Shown here: piece by piece, positions 23,463-32,775 of the stretch
How positions within the stretch are numbered: position 1 is the first letter of the stretch
Layout of the letters: every line of letters begins with the position of its first letter
DNA from: CAJBVW01 sp964457335
GTDB lineage: Bacteria > Myxococcota_A > UBA796 > SXON01
Length of the DNA: 64,000 nt
NCBI GenBank assembly: GCA_964457335.1
Contig: CAYWGD010000001.1
Location: forward strand, 248,001-312,000
Reading direction: 5' to 3'
Position numbers and translations under genes: made by a program
The notes under the pieces: generated by a model
The model's database searches: none
Seen by the model: the letters and a program-made list of their open reading frames with translations, nothing else
Told to the model about the DNA's origin: nothing

Positions 23463-26264
23463 ATGTCCCGACGCTGGCTCCTCGGCGGCATCGGCCTCGC
23501 CGCCCTCGCGCTGACCGTGCTCTCCGTCGATCGCCCCGCGCCGCCCCCCGCGGGCAGCGACCCCGTGTACGCCGAGGTGAGCGGGCTCTTGCGCGACGCC
23601 TACGACGTGACGAAGTGGTCGCTCAAGGTGCCGGTCGAGTGGGCCGCGCCGCGCGTCGCGCGGGCGGGCATCGGCGCCTGGGTCGCGACGCTCCCGCTCG
23701 AGGCGGAGGTCAAGCGCCGGATCGAGGCGCGGCTGGCCGCGGACGGTTTCGTCGACGAGCTCGTGCCCTTCGCGATCTTCGTGAAGGAGACCTACGACCG
23801 CCCCGACGTGGAGGACTTCGCGACCTGGGCCCGCGCCAACGTGAAGCCCGTGCCCGGCGTGCCCGGCTACGAGCACTCGTTGTTCTCGTTCGCGCCGCCG
23901 GAGGAGGAGGCCGGAGGCGGCGGCGTGGGCCTGCCCGCCGAGGACGCCGCGCGGCTCTTCGCGCTCTACGACGCGGTGTACCTCCAGGGCGCGCCGGACC
24001 CGGGGTCGGAGCGCCTCGCGTGCGCCGGCGCCGACGACGACGCGCTCGCGGAGCGCGCGGCCCGGGCCGCCCCGATCGTGAAGGAGCTGCTCTCGGGGCT
24101 GGCCGCCAAGATGGAGCCGGGGGACATCAAGGACGCCGTCGGGCACGTGCTCGCCGACGCGCAGACGCTGGAGGCGGTCACCCTCACCCTCATCGAGTTC
24201 GTCGACGGCGAGGTGTGCAAGCACTACGGCATCTTCTCCGCGCGGGTGCAGCGGGAGCGGCAGCTCGCGGCGTGGCTCGGCGACGCGCTGCTCGAGCCGG
24301 GGCGGCCCGACGGGTGGGTGTGGCTGCGTTGGCAGGGCTCGCGGCGGCACGCGGTGCACGTGGTCGTCGACGGGCTCCAGGGGCACCTCGTGGACGCGCT
24401 GGCGCGCGGCGAGCCGGCGTTCCTCGCGGCGGTGCAGGCGGAGGGGAAGGCCCTGGCGGCGCGGAAGCCGCGCTTGCGATCGACCAAGGCGGCGCCGGCG
24501 ATGACGGAGGGGTACCTGGCGCACGCGGCCGAAAACGGGAGCGCGGGGTTGCTCCCCTACCTCGCGGGGGTGGTGACATCTCCGGGCTTCGTGCGGCAGG
24601 GCATCTCCACGACGCCCACCATCAGCGTGCGCAACCTGCCCATCGCCAAGACGGGCGCGCCTGTGGCCGGCGAGGCGTCCACGGGCATCCCCAACTTCCA
24701 CTTCGTGGACCGCGGTTACACCCTCGATGGCGTGCAGCAGGGGCGACCCTGGTACTTCTACGGGAACGACGCGTTGCAGCTCACCGCGCTGACCCGGCAG
24801 GCGGGCATGCGGACGCTGTTCTCGCGCTTCGACCGGCTCGTGACGATGAGCTGCGGCGGGCAGTACGACGAGGCGGCGCGGTACAGCTTCGACGGGTTCC
24901 TGTCGCTCGCGCTGGGAGAGGCCCTGCGCGACTTCGGCGACGTGCGGTGTGTCGGCGAGCTGCGCGAGCGGGCGAAGAACGAGCGACGGATGGCGGAGCT
25001 CCGCGCGTCGCTGCTCGAGCGGGAGGCCATCCTGCGCGCGTCGCACCACCCCTGGGAGTGGTACGACCGCTGGGCGCAGGCCAAGGAGCGCGACGCGGTG
25101 CGGGCGCTCGTCGACGAGCTCGCCGCGCTCGAGCCGGCCGGGCTCCCCGATTACCTGCTCTACTACAACCCCTGGCCGGACCACTTCGCGCACGCCAAGG
25201 GGCCGTTCGCGGACGAGATCGTGGGGCCGACGGGCGAGCTGGTGCGGTTGGATCACTGGTTGGGGCGGATCGCGTCGGCCTACACGGAGGGTGGCGTCGC
25301 GGAGCGCACGCTCTACGGCATGGCCGGCGACCACGGCCTCTCGCCGGTGTATTGGATCGTGTCCCCCGAAGAGGAGGTGATCGGGGGCCTCGCCAAGGCG
25401 GGCGTGAAGCTGGAGGTGCGCAAGATCTCGTCCGACGAGGGCGAGGGGCCCAAGCTCACCCACCGGCTCCGGCCGCCGTCCATGCGCGGCTACGACGTGG
25501 TCGTCGCGTCCACGGCGGGTGGGAACTACATGATGGACTTCTTCGTCGACCAGGGTGACAACTGGGCGCGGCAGCCGGTGCTGAGCGAGCTGCGCGCGCT
25601 GCGCACGCTCGCCGGGAGGCAGGTGGACGTGGTGGGCGAGATCCTGCGGCGCCTGGGTGACACCCTCGACTACCTCGTCGTGCGCGAGGCCGCGTGTGAC
25701 CCGGCGGGCGGGGTGGTCAAGGTGCTGGGGCCGCGCGGGGGTGTCACCGCGGTGGGGACGATCGAGCGGCGCGGCGATCGCGCCTGGTACGGGTGGGAGG
25801 GCGCGGACCCGCTGGGGTTGGATCGGGTGTCACCGTACGGCGGCGAGGACCGGTCCGCGGATCGGGCCCGGTGTGTAGCGGCGCCGCGCGGGGATGTCAC
25901 CTCGTGGTGCACCGAGGACGAGTGGCGGGCGGCGACCGCGGAGCTGGCGCGGCCCGACGCCGTGACACAGCTGGCGCACCTCTACGACACCGATCGCGCC
26001 GGCACGGTCAACCTGTTCCCGCGCGACGGCGTCGGGTACAACACCAAGGTGCCCGGGCGGCACGCGGGGGAGTCGTTCCACGAGAAGGACGCCTTCGTGG
26101 GGCTCTGGGGCGCGCCTGTCACCTCGGGGGCGCGCGTGGACGTGGCGGTCAACGGCGCCGTGCCGATGGCCGTCTACAGTTGGATCACCGGCGAGGCCAC
26201 CCGGCGGGGCGAGGACGGGTGGGGGTACACGCCACTGCCGGCCGAGCTGTTGGGGGAGCGGTAG
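23463..26264 (+). CDS. Alkaline-phosphatase-superfamily hydrolase, exported
   Basis: The 933-residue product begins MSRRWLLGGIGLAALALTVL, a signal or membrane anchor. A Glu/Ala-rich N-terminal region is followed by the metal-binding core of the phosphodiesterase branch of the superfamily: VVDGLQGHLVDAL, ISTTPTISVRNLPIAKTG (probable Thr nucleophile), NPWPDHFAHAKG, GDHGLSP and GRHAGESFHEKD. The spacing fits nucleotide pyrophosphatase/phosphodiesterase-like enzymes with two zinc sites. Substrate unknown. GGAG precedes the ATG at 23463. It stands alone; the Mpo1-like gene lies 70 bases upstream on the same strand. Confidence 0.8.
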   Translation: MSRRWLLGGIGLAALALTVLSVDRPAPPPAGSDPVYAEVSGLLRDAYDVTKWSLKVPVEWAAPRVARAGIGAWVATLPLEAEVKRRIEARLAADGFVDELVPFAIFVKETYDRPDVEDFATWARANVKPVPGVPGYEHSLFSFAPPEEEAGGGGVGLPAEDAARLFALYDAVYLQGAPDPGSERLACAGADDDALAERAARAAPIVKELLSGLAAKMEPGDIKDAVGHVLADAQTLEAVTLTLIEFVDGEVCKHYGIFSARVQRERQLAAWLGDALLEPGRPDGWVWLRWQGSRRHAVHVVVDGLQGHLVDALARGEPAFLAAVQAEGKALAARKPRLRSTKAAPAMTEGYLAHAAENGSAGLLPYLAGVVTSPGFVRQGISTTPTISVRNLPIAKTGAPVAGEASTGIPNFHFVDRGYTLDGVQQGRPWYFYGNDALQLTALTRQAGMRTLFSRFDRLVTMSCGGQYDEAARYSFDGFLSLALGEALRDFGDVRCVGELRERAKNERRMAELRASLLEREAILRASHHPWEWYDRWAQAKERDAVRALVDELAALEPAGLPDYLLYYNPWPDHFAHAKGPFADEIVGPTGELVRLDHWLGRIASAYTEGGVAERTLYGMAGDHGLSPVYWIVSPEEEVIGGLAKAGVKLEVRKISSDEGEGPKLTHRLRPPSMRGYDVVVASTAGGNYMMDFFVDQGDNWARQPVLSELRALRTLAGRQVDVVGEILRRLGDTLDYLVVREAACDPAGGVVKVLGPRGGVTAVGTIERRGDRAWYGWEGADPLGLDRVSPYGGEDRSADRARCVAAPRGDVTSWCTEDEWRAATAELARPDAVTQLAHLYDTDRAGTVNLFPRDGVGYNTKVPGRHAGESFHEKDAFVGLWGAPVTSGARVDVAVNGAVPMAVYSWITGEATRRGEDGWGYTPLPAELLGER

Positions 26265-26270
26265 GCGGGG

Positions 26271-26336
26271 GGGGCACGAGAACCGCCGACGCGTGTCGGA
26301 GGCGTCGACGTCGACGCAGCGCGGAGCGGCTGCCCG
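26271..26336 (-). repeat. Dispersed repeat family B, single unit B2
   Basis: Read on the minus strand it begins GGGCAGCCGCTCCGCGCTGC, continues with a GACGTC-containing core and ends GTCGGCGGTTCTCGTGCC, one ~65-bp unit. It lies between convergent genes and ends 5 bases before the stop of the MltA-like gene, so it closes the HSP90-like operon. Confidence 0.7.
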
Positions 26337-26341
26337 GACAA

Positions 26342-27427
26342 TCAACCGTCGGGGTTACAACCAGGTGTGTCCTTCCTCGGCGCCACGATCCACGCCGCCG
26401 CGTAGTCCCCGACGTGGGAGGTGGCCGCGTCGAAGGCCGCGCGTGAGGGGTGGAACCCTGTGTAGAGATCCAGCTGGGAGAGGTTCCCCTCGAAGGCGCC
26501 GCCGGTGTCGGCGAGCACGACCAGCCGCAGGCCGTCGGCCGTCCGCAACGCGATGACCCGGCCGAAGCCGAGCGCGTCGAGGCCCCCGGCGACGGACACC
26601 CAGGGGCGGAGCGCGGGCCCGGCGACCGGCTCGCGCGCCCAGCCGCGCACCGCGTCGATCGCGCGGAAGTACCAGTAGCGGCGCTGCTGGCGGGTGTCCC
26701 GCACGCCGCGGTCGTAGGGGAACCCGTTGTGGCGGTGGACGTTGTAGAGGCGCGGCGCGGCCTCGCCGGGGAGCGTCACGGCGATCGTGCCCTGGAGGAT
26801 GGCCCCCTCGTGGTTCCGGTGGGAGAGCCACACGAGCGGGTCGGCGCGCCCGGCCGCGGCGCCGCCCTCCCGGTACACGCCGGCGGACACGTCCTGGCGG
26901 GTGTACCGGAAGCGGTCGAGCGAGCCGCGGCGCGCCTCGGCCTCCTCGGCGCCGAGCCCCGCCTCGTCGTGTGGCAATGACCACAAGGCGTGGGTGAACG
27001 CCGCGTCCGGTGTTGCGCGCCCCTCCACGTCGTAGACGAGGTAACGGGTGAGGCGGAGCTCCTCGCCGGCGCGCGGAATCGTGGGGACCCACCGCCAGGT
27101 GGCGAGGCAGCGGGACAGGAAGGCCGGGTCGGCGAGGCGGTCCGCCTCCGCGGCGGCGTCCGCGGCGGCCACGCGCACGAGCCAGTCGAGGGTCGCTTCG
27201 GCGGGGCCGGCGAACGCGGCGGGGTAGCCGGGCGCGGGCGGCGTCTTCATCTCGCGGAGCGCGCGGAGCGTGTCGGCGGCGACCGCCGCGAGGTCGGCCG
27301 TGGGCGCGCGGGGCGCGGACCAGGCGAGCTCCTCGGGGCGGAAGTGCTCCTCGGGGTCCCGCGCGGCCAGGGTCCCGGCGCTCGCGCCGGCGGCGAGGAG
27401 GGCCGCGAGCCCCACGAGCCACCTCAT
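26342..27427 (-). CDS. MltA/3D-domain protein, last gene of the HSP90-like operon
   Basis: The ATG overlaps the stop of the giant gene (ATGA). The 361-residue protein begins MRWLVGLAALLAAGASAGT, a signal peptide, so it is exported. Its C-terminal half resembles lytic transglycosylase MltA: AILQGTIAVTLPGEA, LYNVHRHNGFPYDRG, then the 3D-type motif VVLADTGGAFEGNLSQLDLY carrying the Asp expected to cleave the glycan strand. Peptidoglycan cleavage is therefore plausible. Its overlap with genes for large cytoplasmic GHKL proteins is odd, and is one reason the operon deserves attention. Confidence 0.72.
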   Translation of the reverse strand: MRWLVGLAALLAAGASAGTLAARDPEEHFRPEELAWSAPRAPTADLAAVAADTLRALREMKTPPAPGYPAAFAGPAEATLDWLVRVAAADAAAEADRLADPAFLSRCLATWRWVPTIPRAGEELRLTRYLVYDVEGRATPDAAFTHALWSLPHDEAGLGAEEAEARRGSLDRFRYTRQDVSAGVYREGGAAAGRADPLVWLSHRNHEGAILQGTIAVTLPGEAAPRLYNVHRHNGFPYDRGVRDTRQQRRYWYFRAIDAVRGWAREPVAGPALRPWVSVAGGLDALGFGRVIALRTADGLRLVVLADTGGAFEGNLSQLDLYTGFHPSRAAFDAATSHVGDYAAAWIVAPRKDTPGCNPDG

Positions 27428-30400
27428 GGCGACCGCTCCGCGAGCGCCGCCGCGAGCCCCGCGACGCGGCCGAGCCGGGCCTCCGGCGCGTCCTCCGCCG
27501 CGAGCGCGGACTCCGCCGCGAAGGCGAGCAGCGCGGCCCAGGGGCCCTCGAGGTCCGCGTCGAGCAGGGGCGGCCAGCCGGCCCGGCCGCCGGCCGCCCA
27601 GGCGGCCACGCTCGCCGCGATGGCGTCCTCCGGCGGCTTGCCCCCGCCCCACTTCTGCCACAGCTTGCACGCGCGCTCGACGAGGGCCCGCTCCCGCTTG
27701 GAGCGCGCCCCCGCCTGCTTGCGGACCTCCTCCTCGCGCTTGCGCAACGCGTGCTGGGCCTCCGCCTCGCTCACGTGCTCGACCGGCGTGCCTGGAAACC
27801 ACGCGCGCAGGTGCGCCAGCATCTCCGTCCCGCCGCGGATCACCCGCTCGCCGCGCCGCGTCCCCGCCGCGCCCTCCGGCCCCACGAGGAGCCGCCTGGC
27901 GCCCTTGCGCAGGCGCAGGAGCGCCCGGAGGTCGAGGGGCTCACCGGCGGTGTCGGAGAGGACCGGGACGAGCTCCCAGGGGGACAGCGGGTCGTCCAGC
28001 AGCGCACCGTGGTCGTGGCCGCGGGCCGCGAGCGCCTCGGACAGCCGCGCGTGGAGCTGCTCCGGCCGCTCGCCGGCCTCGCGCTGGAGGAGCTCGGCGG
28101 CCGCGCCGCGGAGCGCCACGCGGGCGTCGGGCGGGAGCCGCGCCGTGGAGAAGGCGTCGTCGGTGTCGAACGGGCCCTCGATCCAGCCGGCGAGGCCCGG
28201 CACGGGGGTGGTGACGCGCTCCACCACGGCGCCGCCCACGCGCACCTGGACCCCGCCGGCTTCCCCCAGCCACACCACGCCGCAGAACGGCGCGGGGAGC
28301 GTCGCGGTGGGCACCTTCCCGGGCGGGGTGGGCGGGGCGGCCCGGGCGGCGGCGCGCCTTTGCGCCCCGCGCGTCTCGGCGCGCAGCGCCTCGGTCGCGT
28401 CGACCAGCGGGCGGAGCCGGCCGACGAGCGCCCGCTCGGCGCCGCCCAGCGACCACACGCGGCCCCGCTCCGGCAGGGGTTGGCCGGCCACGCCCGGCTC
28501 CACCCAGCGCACGTTCGGGCGGGCGAGCAGATCGTCGACGCCGCCGGCCCCGCCGCTCGCGTCCGCGAACAGCGGGAGCGCGAGGAGCCGCGCCACGAGC
28601 GGATCCCCGGCCGCGCGCGCCCGCAGCACGTCCTCGCCGGACACGCCGTCGAGGACGGAGGCCAGCGCCCGCATCAGCGCGGGGCGCTGCGGCGACGCCA
28701 CGCGCTCGTGGCGCGCCACGTCGTCCAGGAGGCCCACGAGCACGATGCGCGCCGCCTCCTGGAGGCGGGCGCGGAGCGCGTCCGTCCTCGGACCGGGGAG
28801 GAGGCCCCGCCAGAGCGGATCGACCTCGGCGTCCTCGGCGTGCACGAAGCCGACGAGCGGCACCACGCCGCCGGCGGGCACCGTCGCGAGGACCACGCCG
28901 CCGCGCAGCACGTCGACGGCGTCGGTGTCCGCGCTCCAGGCGAGCCGGCCACCGGGCACGTCCACGGCGTGCGCGGGGGCGGACGGCGCGCGGCGGCTCC
29001 GGTGGCGGTCGACGATCGGGGCGAGGTCCGAGAGGGGGAACCGCGCGGCCAGGAGCTCCCGCATCCACGGCGGGGCGAGGACCGGCTGGGGGCCGGCCAC
29101 GAGTCCGCCGCCGCCCGTGCGCGGGTCCACGACGCCGACGCCGCCGAGCGCCGCGGCGGCCGCGAGGTCGCGCGCCGAGGACGCCCCGCCGCCGAGCAGC
29201 GGGAACAGCGCCAGGGCCGCGCCGGGCCCGTCCTCGCCGAGCGCGTGACGGACGAGCCAGGCGTGCAGCGCCGGCGGCGCGCCCGGGGCGAACGTCGCGC
29301 CCGCCGACGCCGCGAGCGCCCGCGCCGCGGCCCCGATCGCCGCCGTTCCCGCCTCCGCGCCCTCCCACGTCCGGAAGGCCCGGTCGGGCCGCACCGCCGC
29401 GCCGGTCACGACCGCCACGACCGGCGCCGGGAAGGGGATCCGCAGCACCTCCAGCGGCCGCCCCTCGACGAGCGGCTGCACGACGATGCCGTCGGCGTGC
29501 CCCTCGCCGGCGGGCACGAGCCCGATCTCCCCGGCCAGGCCCGGCGCCTCGACGCTCGCCCGGACGAGCACGTCCCCGCCGACCTTCGCCTCCCGCGGCG
29601 CCAGCGCGCGCCGCCGCGCCTCGCCTTCGCGCCACGCCGCGAGCGCCGGCCCGCCCGCGGGCACCCGCGACGCGAGCACGCCCAGCGCGGGCGCGGTCCA
29701 CGGCTCGTCGCGTACGTACCAGTCGAGGTCGGCCGGCCCGCGCGCCGTGCCCGCCGGCACGGTGAGCACGGGCCCCGCCTCGCGCGCCGCGGCGATCTGC
29801 TCGCGCGACACGAGCGTCCCGTCGAGCCGCTCGAAGAGCGGCCGGCGCGCGAGGCGGTCCCGCAGGCCGGTCTCCGACTTGGAGCGGTCGGCGACGCCCT
29901 CCAGGCGGGCGAGGATCGCGCGCCACGCGGCCCGCTCCTCCGCGGGGACGCCGTCCCCACGCGCGTCGAGCGCGTCGCGCAACACGTCGTCGAAGCGGCT
30001 CCGGGCGTGGCGGTACCAGGGCGTCAGGATGTTCGGATCGCGGAGCATCGTGAGGCCCGCGTTCGGGGCGATGCCGGGCCCTTCCAGCACGCCGAGGAGG
30101 CCGAGGCTCTCGCCGCGCTCCCAGTGCGTGAGGACGCGGCCCCGCCACCGGGCCTCCACGCGCAGGATGCCGGCCCGCTCGGGATCCGCGGGGAGGAGCC
30201 ACCGGCAGCGCAGCCCGTCCTTCTCCTCGATGCGCTCGGCCAGCGCGCGGGGCGTGTCCGCGTCCGGGCGCGCGAGGTAGGCGCCGAGGTTGCGCGCGGC
30301 GCTGGCGTGGTCGGGGTCCGCGTCGCGCACCGCCCGGCCGCCCACGGCCTCCAGCGCGCGCCGGAGCGCCGGGCTCACCACGAAGGCGTCCTCGAAGCCC

Positions 30401-32775
30401 GGGACCTCGCCCACCGGGTGGGAGAGGAGCTTGATCCGCGCGGCGCGGCGGTCGGTGGCGCGCGCCCGCAAGGACGCGACCGTCAGCGTGGCGCCCCCCG
30501 CGTCCGTCGCGAGTGTCCGGGAGGCGGCCCAGTCGGGGAGCGCCTCGCCCCGCGCCGCGATCCAGGCGAGCACGGCCTCGGGCGGCTCGCCGGCCGCGTC
30601 CCAGGCGGCCTTCGCGAGCGCGTCGACCGCGGGGCCGAGGTCCCGCACGAGGCGCGGGACCCAGTCGGCGCTCGCGATCGCGTCGTGGGCGACGTTCACG
30701 GGCAGGGCGGGATCGTCGATCACGCCGACCACGCCGGGGAGGCCGAGCGTCGGGCACACCGTGCACACCGGGATCCGGTCGCGCAGGAGCTCGATGCGCG
30801 CCTCCGGCGTCGATCCGGAGAGCCCGAGCTCGCCGGTGCGCGTCCCCTCGACCGGCACCCGGGGCCCCGACCCGTCGAGCCGCGCCGGCCGCTTCGGGCC
30901 GGCCCGCCGCTGCGCGCCGCGGATCTCCTCCGCGAGCGTCTGCCGGCCGTCCCGCGCGCGGCGCCCGAGCCAGCCGAGCCAGGTCGGGGCGTGCTCGTCG
31001 GGGACCACCAGCACCTGCTTCGCAAGCGCGGACGGGCAGTCGGGCGGGAGCGAGGCGACGACGATCCACTCCGCGTCGAGCAGCTCGGGGAGCCCGAGCC
31101 GGCGGCCGTCCCCGCAGGGGAACGCGGGCGCGCGCAGGAGGCGGTCCTCGGGGCGCGAGGCCAGGAGCGCCGCGAGGTCCGTGCGGGCCTTCGCGCCCGC
31201 CGCGCGCACGGCCGCCGTGAGCACGGCGATGGCGCTCGGAGACAGGCTGGCGCCGCGGGCGATGCGCTCGACGTGGTCCGCCGCGAAGGCCGCCGCCTCC
31301 GCGAGCAGGCGCCTCTCGGCGGCCGCGCGCACCTCGTCCTCGCGGACGGACTTGAAGGCGTCGTCGGGGGTGAAGCCGGGGTGGTCGAGGACGGCCGCCA
31401 TCAGGCCGGCGGGCGAGGGGAGGTGGGTCTCCTGCACCTGCACACCCTCGATGCGGTACGAGACCCGCAGCGACGTCCCCGCGCCGCCCTCGAACCGCAC
31501 GGCCCCGCGCAGCGGCCCGTCGCGGAAGCGGCGCTGGTGGATGGACGGCGGGAACTCCGGCGGCTTCCGCTCGGCCTCCGCCTGCCGCCGCCGCTCCCGG
31601 CCCTCCGCCCGGGTCCGGAGCCAGCTCGTGAGGTCGGGGAGCCCGGGCGCCAGCGCGTCGAGCGTCGCGGACTCCGTGAGCGCGAAGAGCACGACCGGGA
31701 GGCCCGGCTCGGCGAGCGCCGAGTCCGCCACGGTGCCCTTCTTGCCCTCGAACGCCGCCAGCTCGCTGACGGACCACGCGCGCCCCGCCAGGTCGACGAG
31801 CAGGGGGAGCTCCGCGTACGGGCCGAGCGGGCGACGGTGGGCCGCGAGCCAGACGGCCGCGCCGCGGGCCTGGGCGCGCGCGGGGCCCGGGTCGGGAGAG
31901 GCGAGGCGCGCCCGGAAGTGCTCGGCCGTGCCCGCGACGAGGCGCCCGACGGCCTCGTCGATCGCGCGCCCGAGGGCCTCCCACGCGCCGTCCTCCACGA
32001 CGTTCGCGCGCGAGGCGTCGAGCTCCACGGTGTCCGCGCGGAGCCATCCGGTCACGCCCAGCGGCCCGACGCCGCGCTCGACCGTCCCCACGACCACCCC
32101 GCGCCGCACGAGGTCGATCCGCGCGCGTTGGTCCGGCACGAGCCAGAGCTCGCCTTCGCCCGACCAGCCCCCGAGCGGCTCCTTCGGCGTCGGGCGAGGG
32201 ATCGCCACCCCGTCGAGCAGGACCGGCACGGGGCACCAGCGCGCGCGCTCGCGGACGAGCCGCGCCTCGGCGGCGTGCTGGAACGGGCTGAGCAGCGCCT
32301 CGGCGAGGTTCGCCATGGAGAGCCGCTGCCGGACGTGCACACGCGTGCCCTTCCCGTCGTGCGCGTGCTCGACGGAGCGCGTCTCCGCGGGGTTCGTGAC
32401 GGCGAGCCGGAGCGGCGGCCCGCCCACGCCCTCGCGGTCCACGTGCACCCACTTCGGGGACTGGCCGAGCGCGCCGAGCACCCCGAGCGCGAGGTGCTGG
32501 AGCATCGCCGCGCGCGGGGAGGCCGCGCCGCCGAAGAGGTGGTCGAAGAGCGCGTCGAGCTCGTCGCGGGTGGGGCCGTCGCCGTCCCAGCGGAGGACGA
32601 AGTCGTCGCTGTCGTTCTCGATCTCGATCCGCGTGGCGCCGGCCGCCACCGCGGCGGCCACGAGCTCCAGCGTGTAGGCGAGGGGGTTCGCCAGCTGGAA
32701 CTTCTCCATCTTCTCGAGCGCGCGCCGCCGGTCGACGCGGAAGCGCCCCCTGGCGAGGACCTCCTCCTCGCTCAA
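27424..32775 (-). CDS. Giant repeat protein with degenerate GHKL (HSP90-like) head
   Basis: The TTG at 32775 overlaps the stop of the HSP90-like gene (TTGA) and gives 1783 residues. Residues 20-150 resemble a GHKL ATPase: the N-box Glu is present (ELVAAAVAAGA, Glu37) but the Mg-binding Asn is Ala41, and DGDG (64-67) replaces DDGxG, so ATPase activity is doubtful. From about residue 210 to 1650 I see seven repeats of ~215 residues. Each has a beta segment resembling the HSP90 middle domain (near 213, 440, 655, 872, 1092, 1290, 1510) and a second segment of the type LPLxxDxxGxxxSxxEL (near 320, 550, 755, 975, 1190, 1400, 1602). The plan recalls eukaryotic sacsin. No nuclease or signal peptide is seen. 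Cytoplasmic. Confidence 0.8.
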   Translation of the reverse strand: MSEEEVLARGRFRVDRRRALEKMEKFQLANPLAYTLELVAAAVAAGATRIEIENDSDDFVLRWDGDGPTRDELDALFDHLFGGAASPRAAMLQHLALGVLGALGQSPKWVHVDREGVGGPPLRLAVTNPAETRSVEHAHDGKGTRVHVRQRLSMANLAEALLSPFQHAAEARLVRERARWCPVPVLLDGVAIPRPTPKEPLGGWSGEGELWLVPDQRARIDLVRRGVVVGTVERGVGPLGVTGWLRADTVELDASRANVVEDGAWEALGRAIDEAVGRLVAGTAEHFRARLASPDPGPARAQARGAAVWLAAHRRPLGPYAELPLLVDLAGRAWSVSELAAFEGKKGTVADSALAEPGLPVVLFALTESATLDALAPGLPDLTSWLRTRAEGRERRRQAEAERKPPEFPPSIHQRRFRDGPLRGAVRFEGGAGTSLRVSYRIEGVQVQETHLPSPAGLMAAVLDHPGFTPDDAFKSVREDEVRAAAERRLLAEAAAFAADHVERIARGASLSPSAIAVLTAAVRAAGAKARTDLAALLASRPEDRLLRAPAFPCGDGRRLGLPELLDAEWIVVASLPPDCPSALAKQVLVVPDEHAPTWLGWLGRRARDGRQTLAEEIRGAQRRAGPKRPARLDGSGPRVPVEGTRTGELGLSGSTPEARIELLRDRIPVCTVCPTLGLPGVVGVIDDPALPVNVAHDAIASADWVPRLVRDLGPAVDALAKAAWDAAGEPPEAVLAWIAARGEALPDWAASRTLATDAGGATLTVASLRARATDRRAARIKLLSHPVGEVPGFEDAFVVSPALRRALEAVGGRAVRDADPDHASAARNLGAYLARPDADTPRALAERIEEKDGLRCRWLLPADPERAGILRVEARWRGRVLTHWERGESLGLLGVLEGPGIAPNAGLTMLRDPNILTPWYRHARSRFDDVLRDALDARGDGVPAEERAAWRAILARLEGVADRSKSETGLRDRLARRPLFERLDGTLVSREQIAAAREAGPVLTVPAGTARGPADLDWYVRDEPWTAPALGVLASRVPAGGPALAAWREGEARRRALAPREAKVGGDVLVRASVEAPGLAGEIGLVPAGEGHADGIVVQPLVEGRPLEVLRIPFPAPVVAVVTGAAVRPDRAFRTWEGAEAGTAAIGAAARALAASAGATFAPGAPPALHAWLVRHALGEDGPGAALALFPLLGGGASSARDLAAAAALGGVGVVDPRTGGGGLVAGPQPVLAPPWMRELLAARFPLSDLAPIVDRHRSRRAPSAPAHAVDVPGGRLAWSADTDAVDVLRGGVVLATVPAGGVVPLVGFVHAEDAEVDPLWRGLLPGPRTDALRARLQEAARIVLVGLLDDVARHERVASPQRPALMRALASVLDGVSGEDVLRARAAGDPLVARLLALPLFADASGGAGGVDDLLARPNVRWVEPGVAGQPLPERGRVWSLGGAERALVGRLRPLVDATEALRAETRGAQRRAAARAAPPTPPGKVPTATLPAPFCGVVWLGEAGGVQVRVGGAVVERVTTPVPGLAGWIEGPFDTDDAFSTARLPPDARVALRGAAAELLQREAGERPEQLHARLSEALAARGHDHGALLDDPLSPWELVPVLSDTAGEPLDLRALLRLRKGARRLLVGPEGAAGTRRGERVIRGGTEMLAHLRAWFPGTPVEHVSEAEAQHALRKREEEVRKQAGARSKRERALVERACKLWQKWGGGKPPEDAIAASVAAWAAGGRAGWPPLLDADLEGPWAALLAFAAESALAAEDAPEARLGRVAGLAAALAERSP

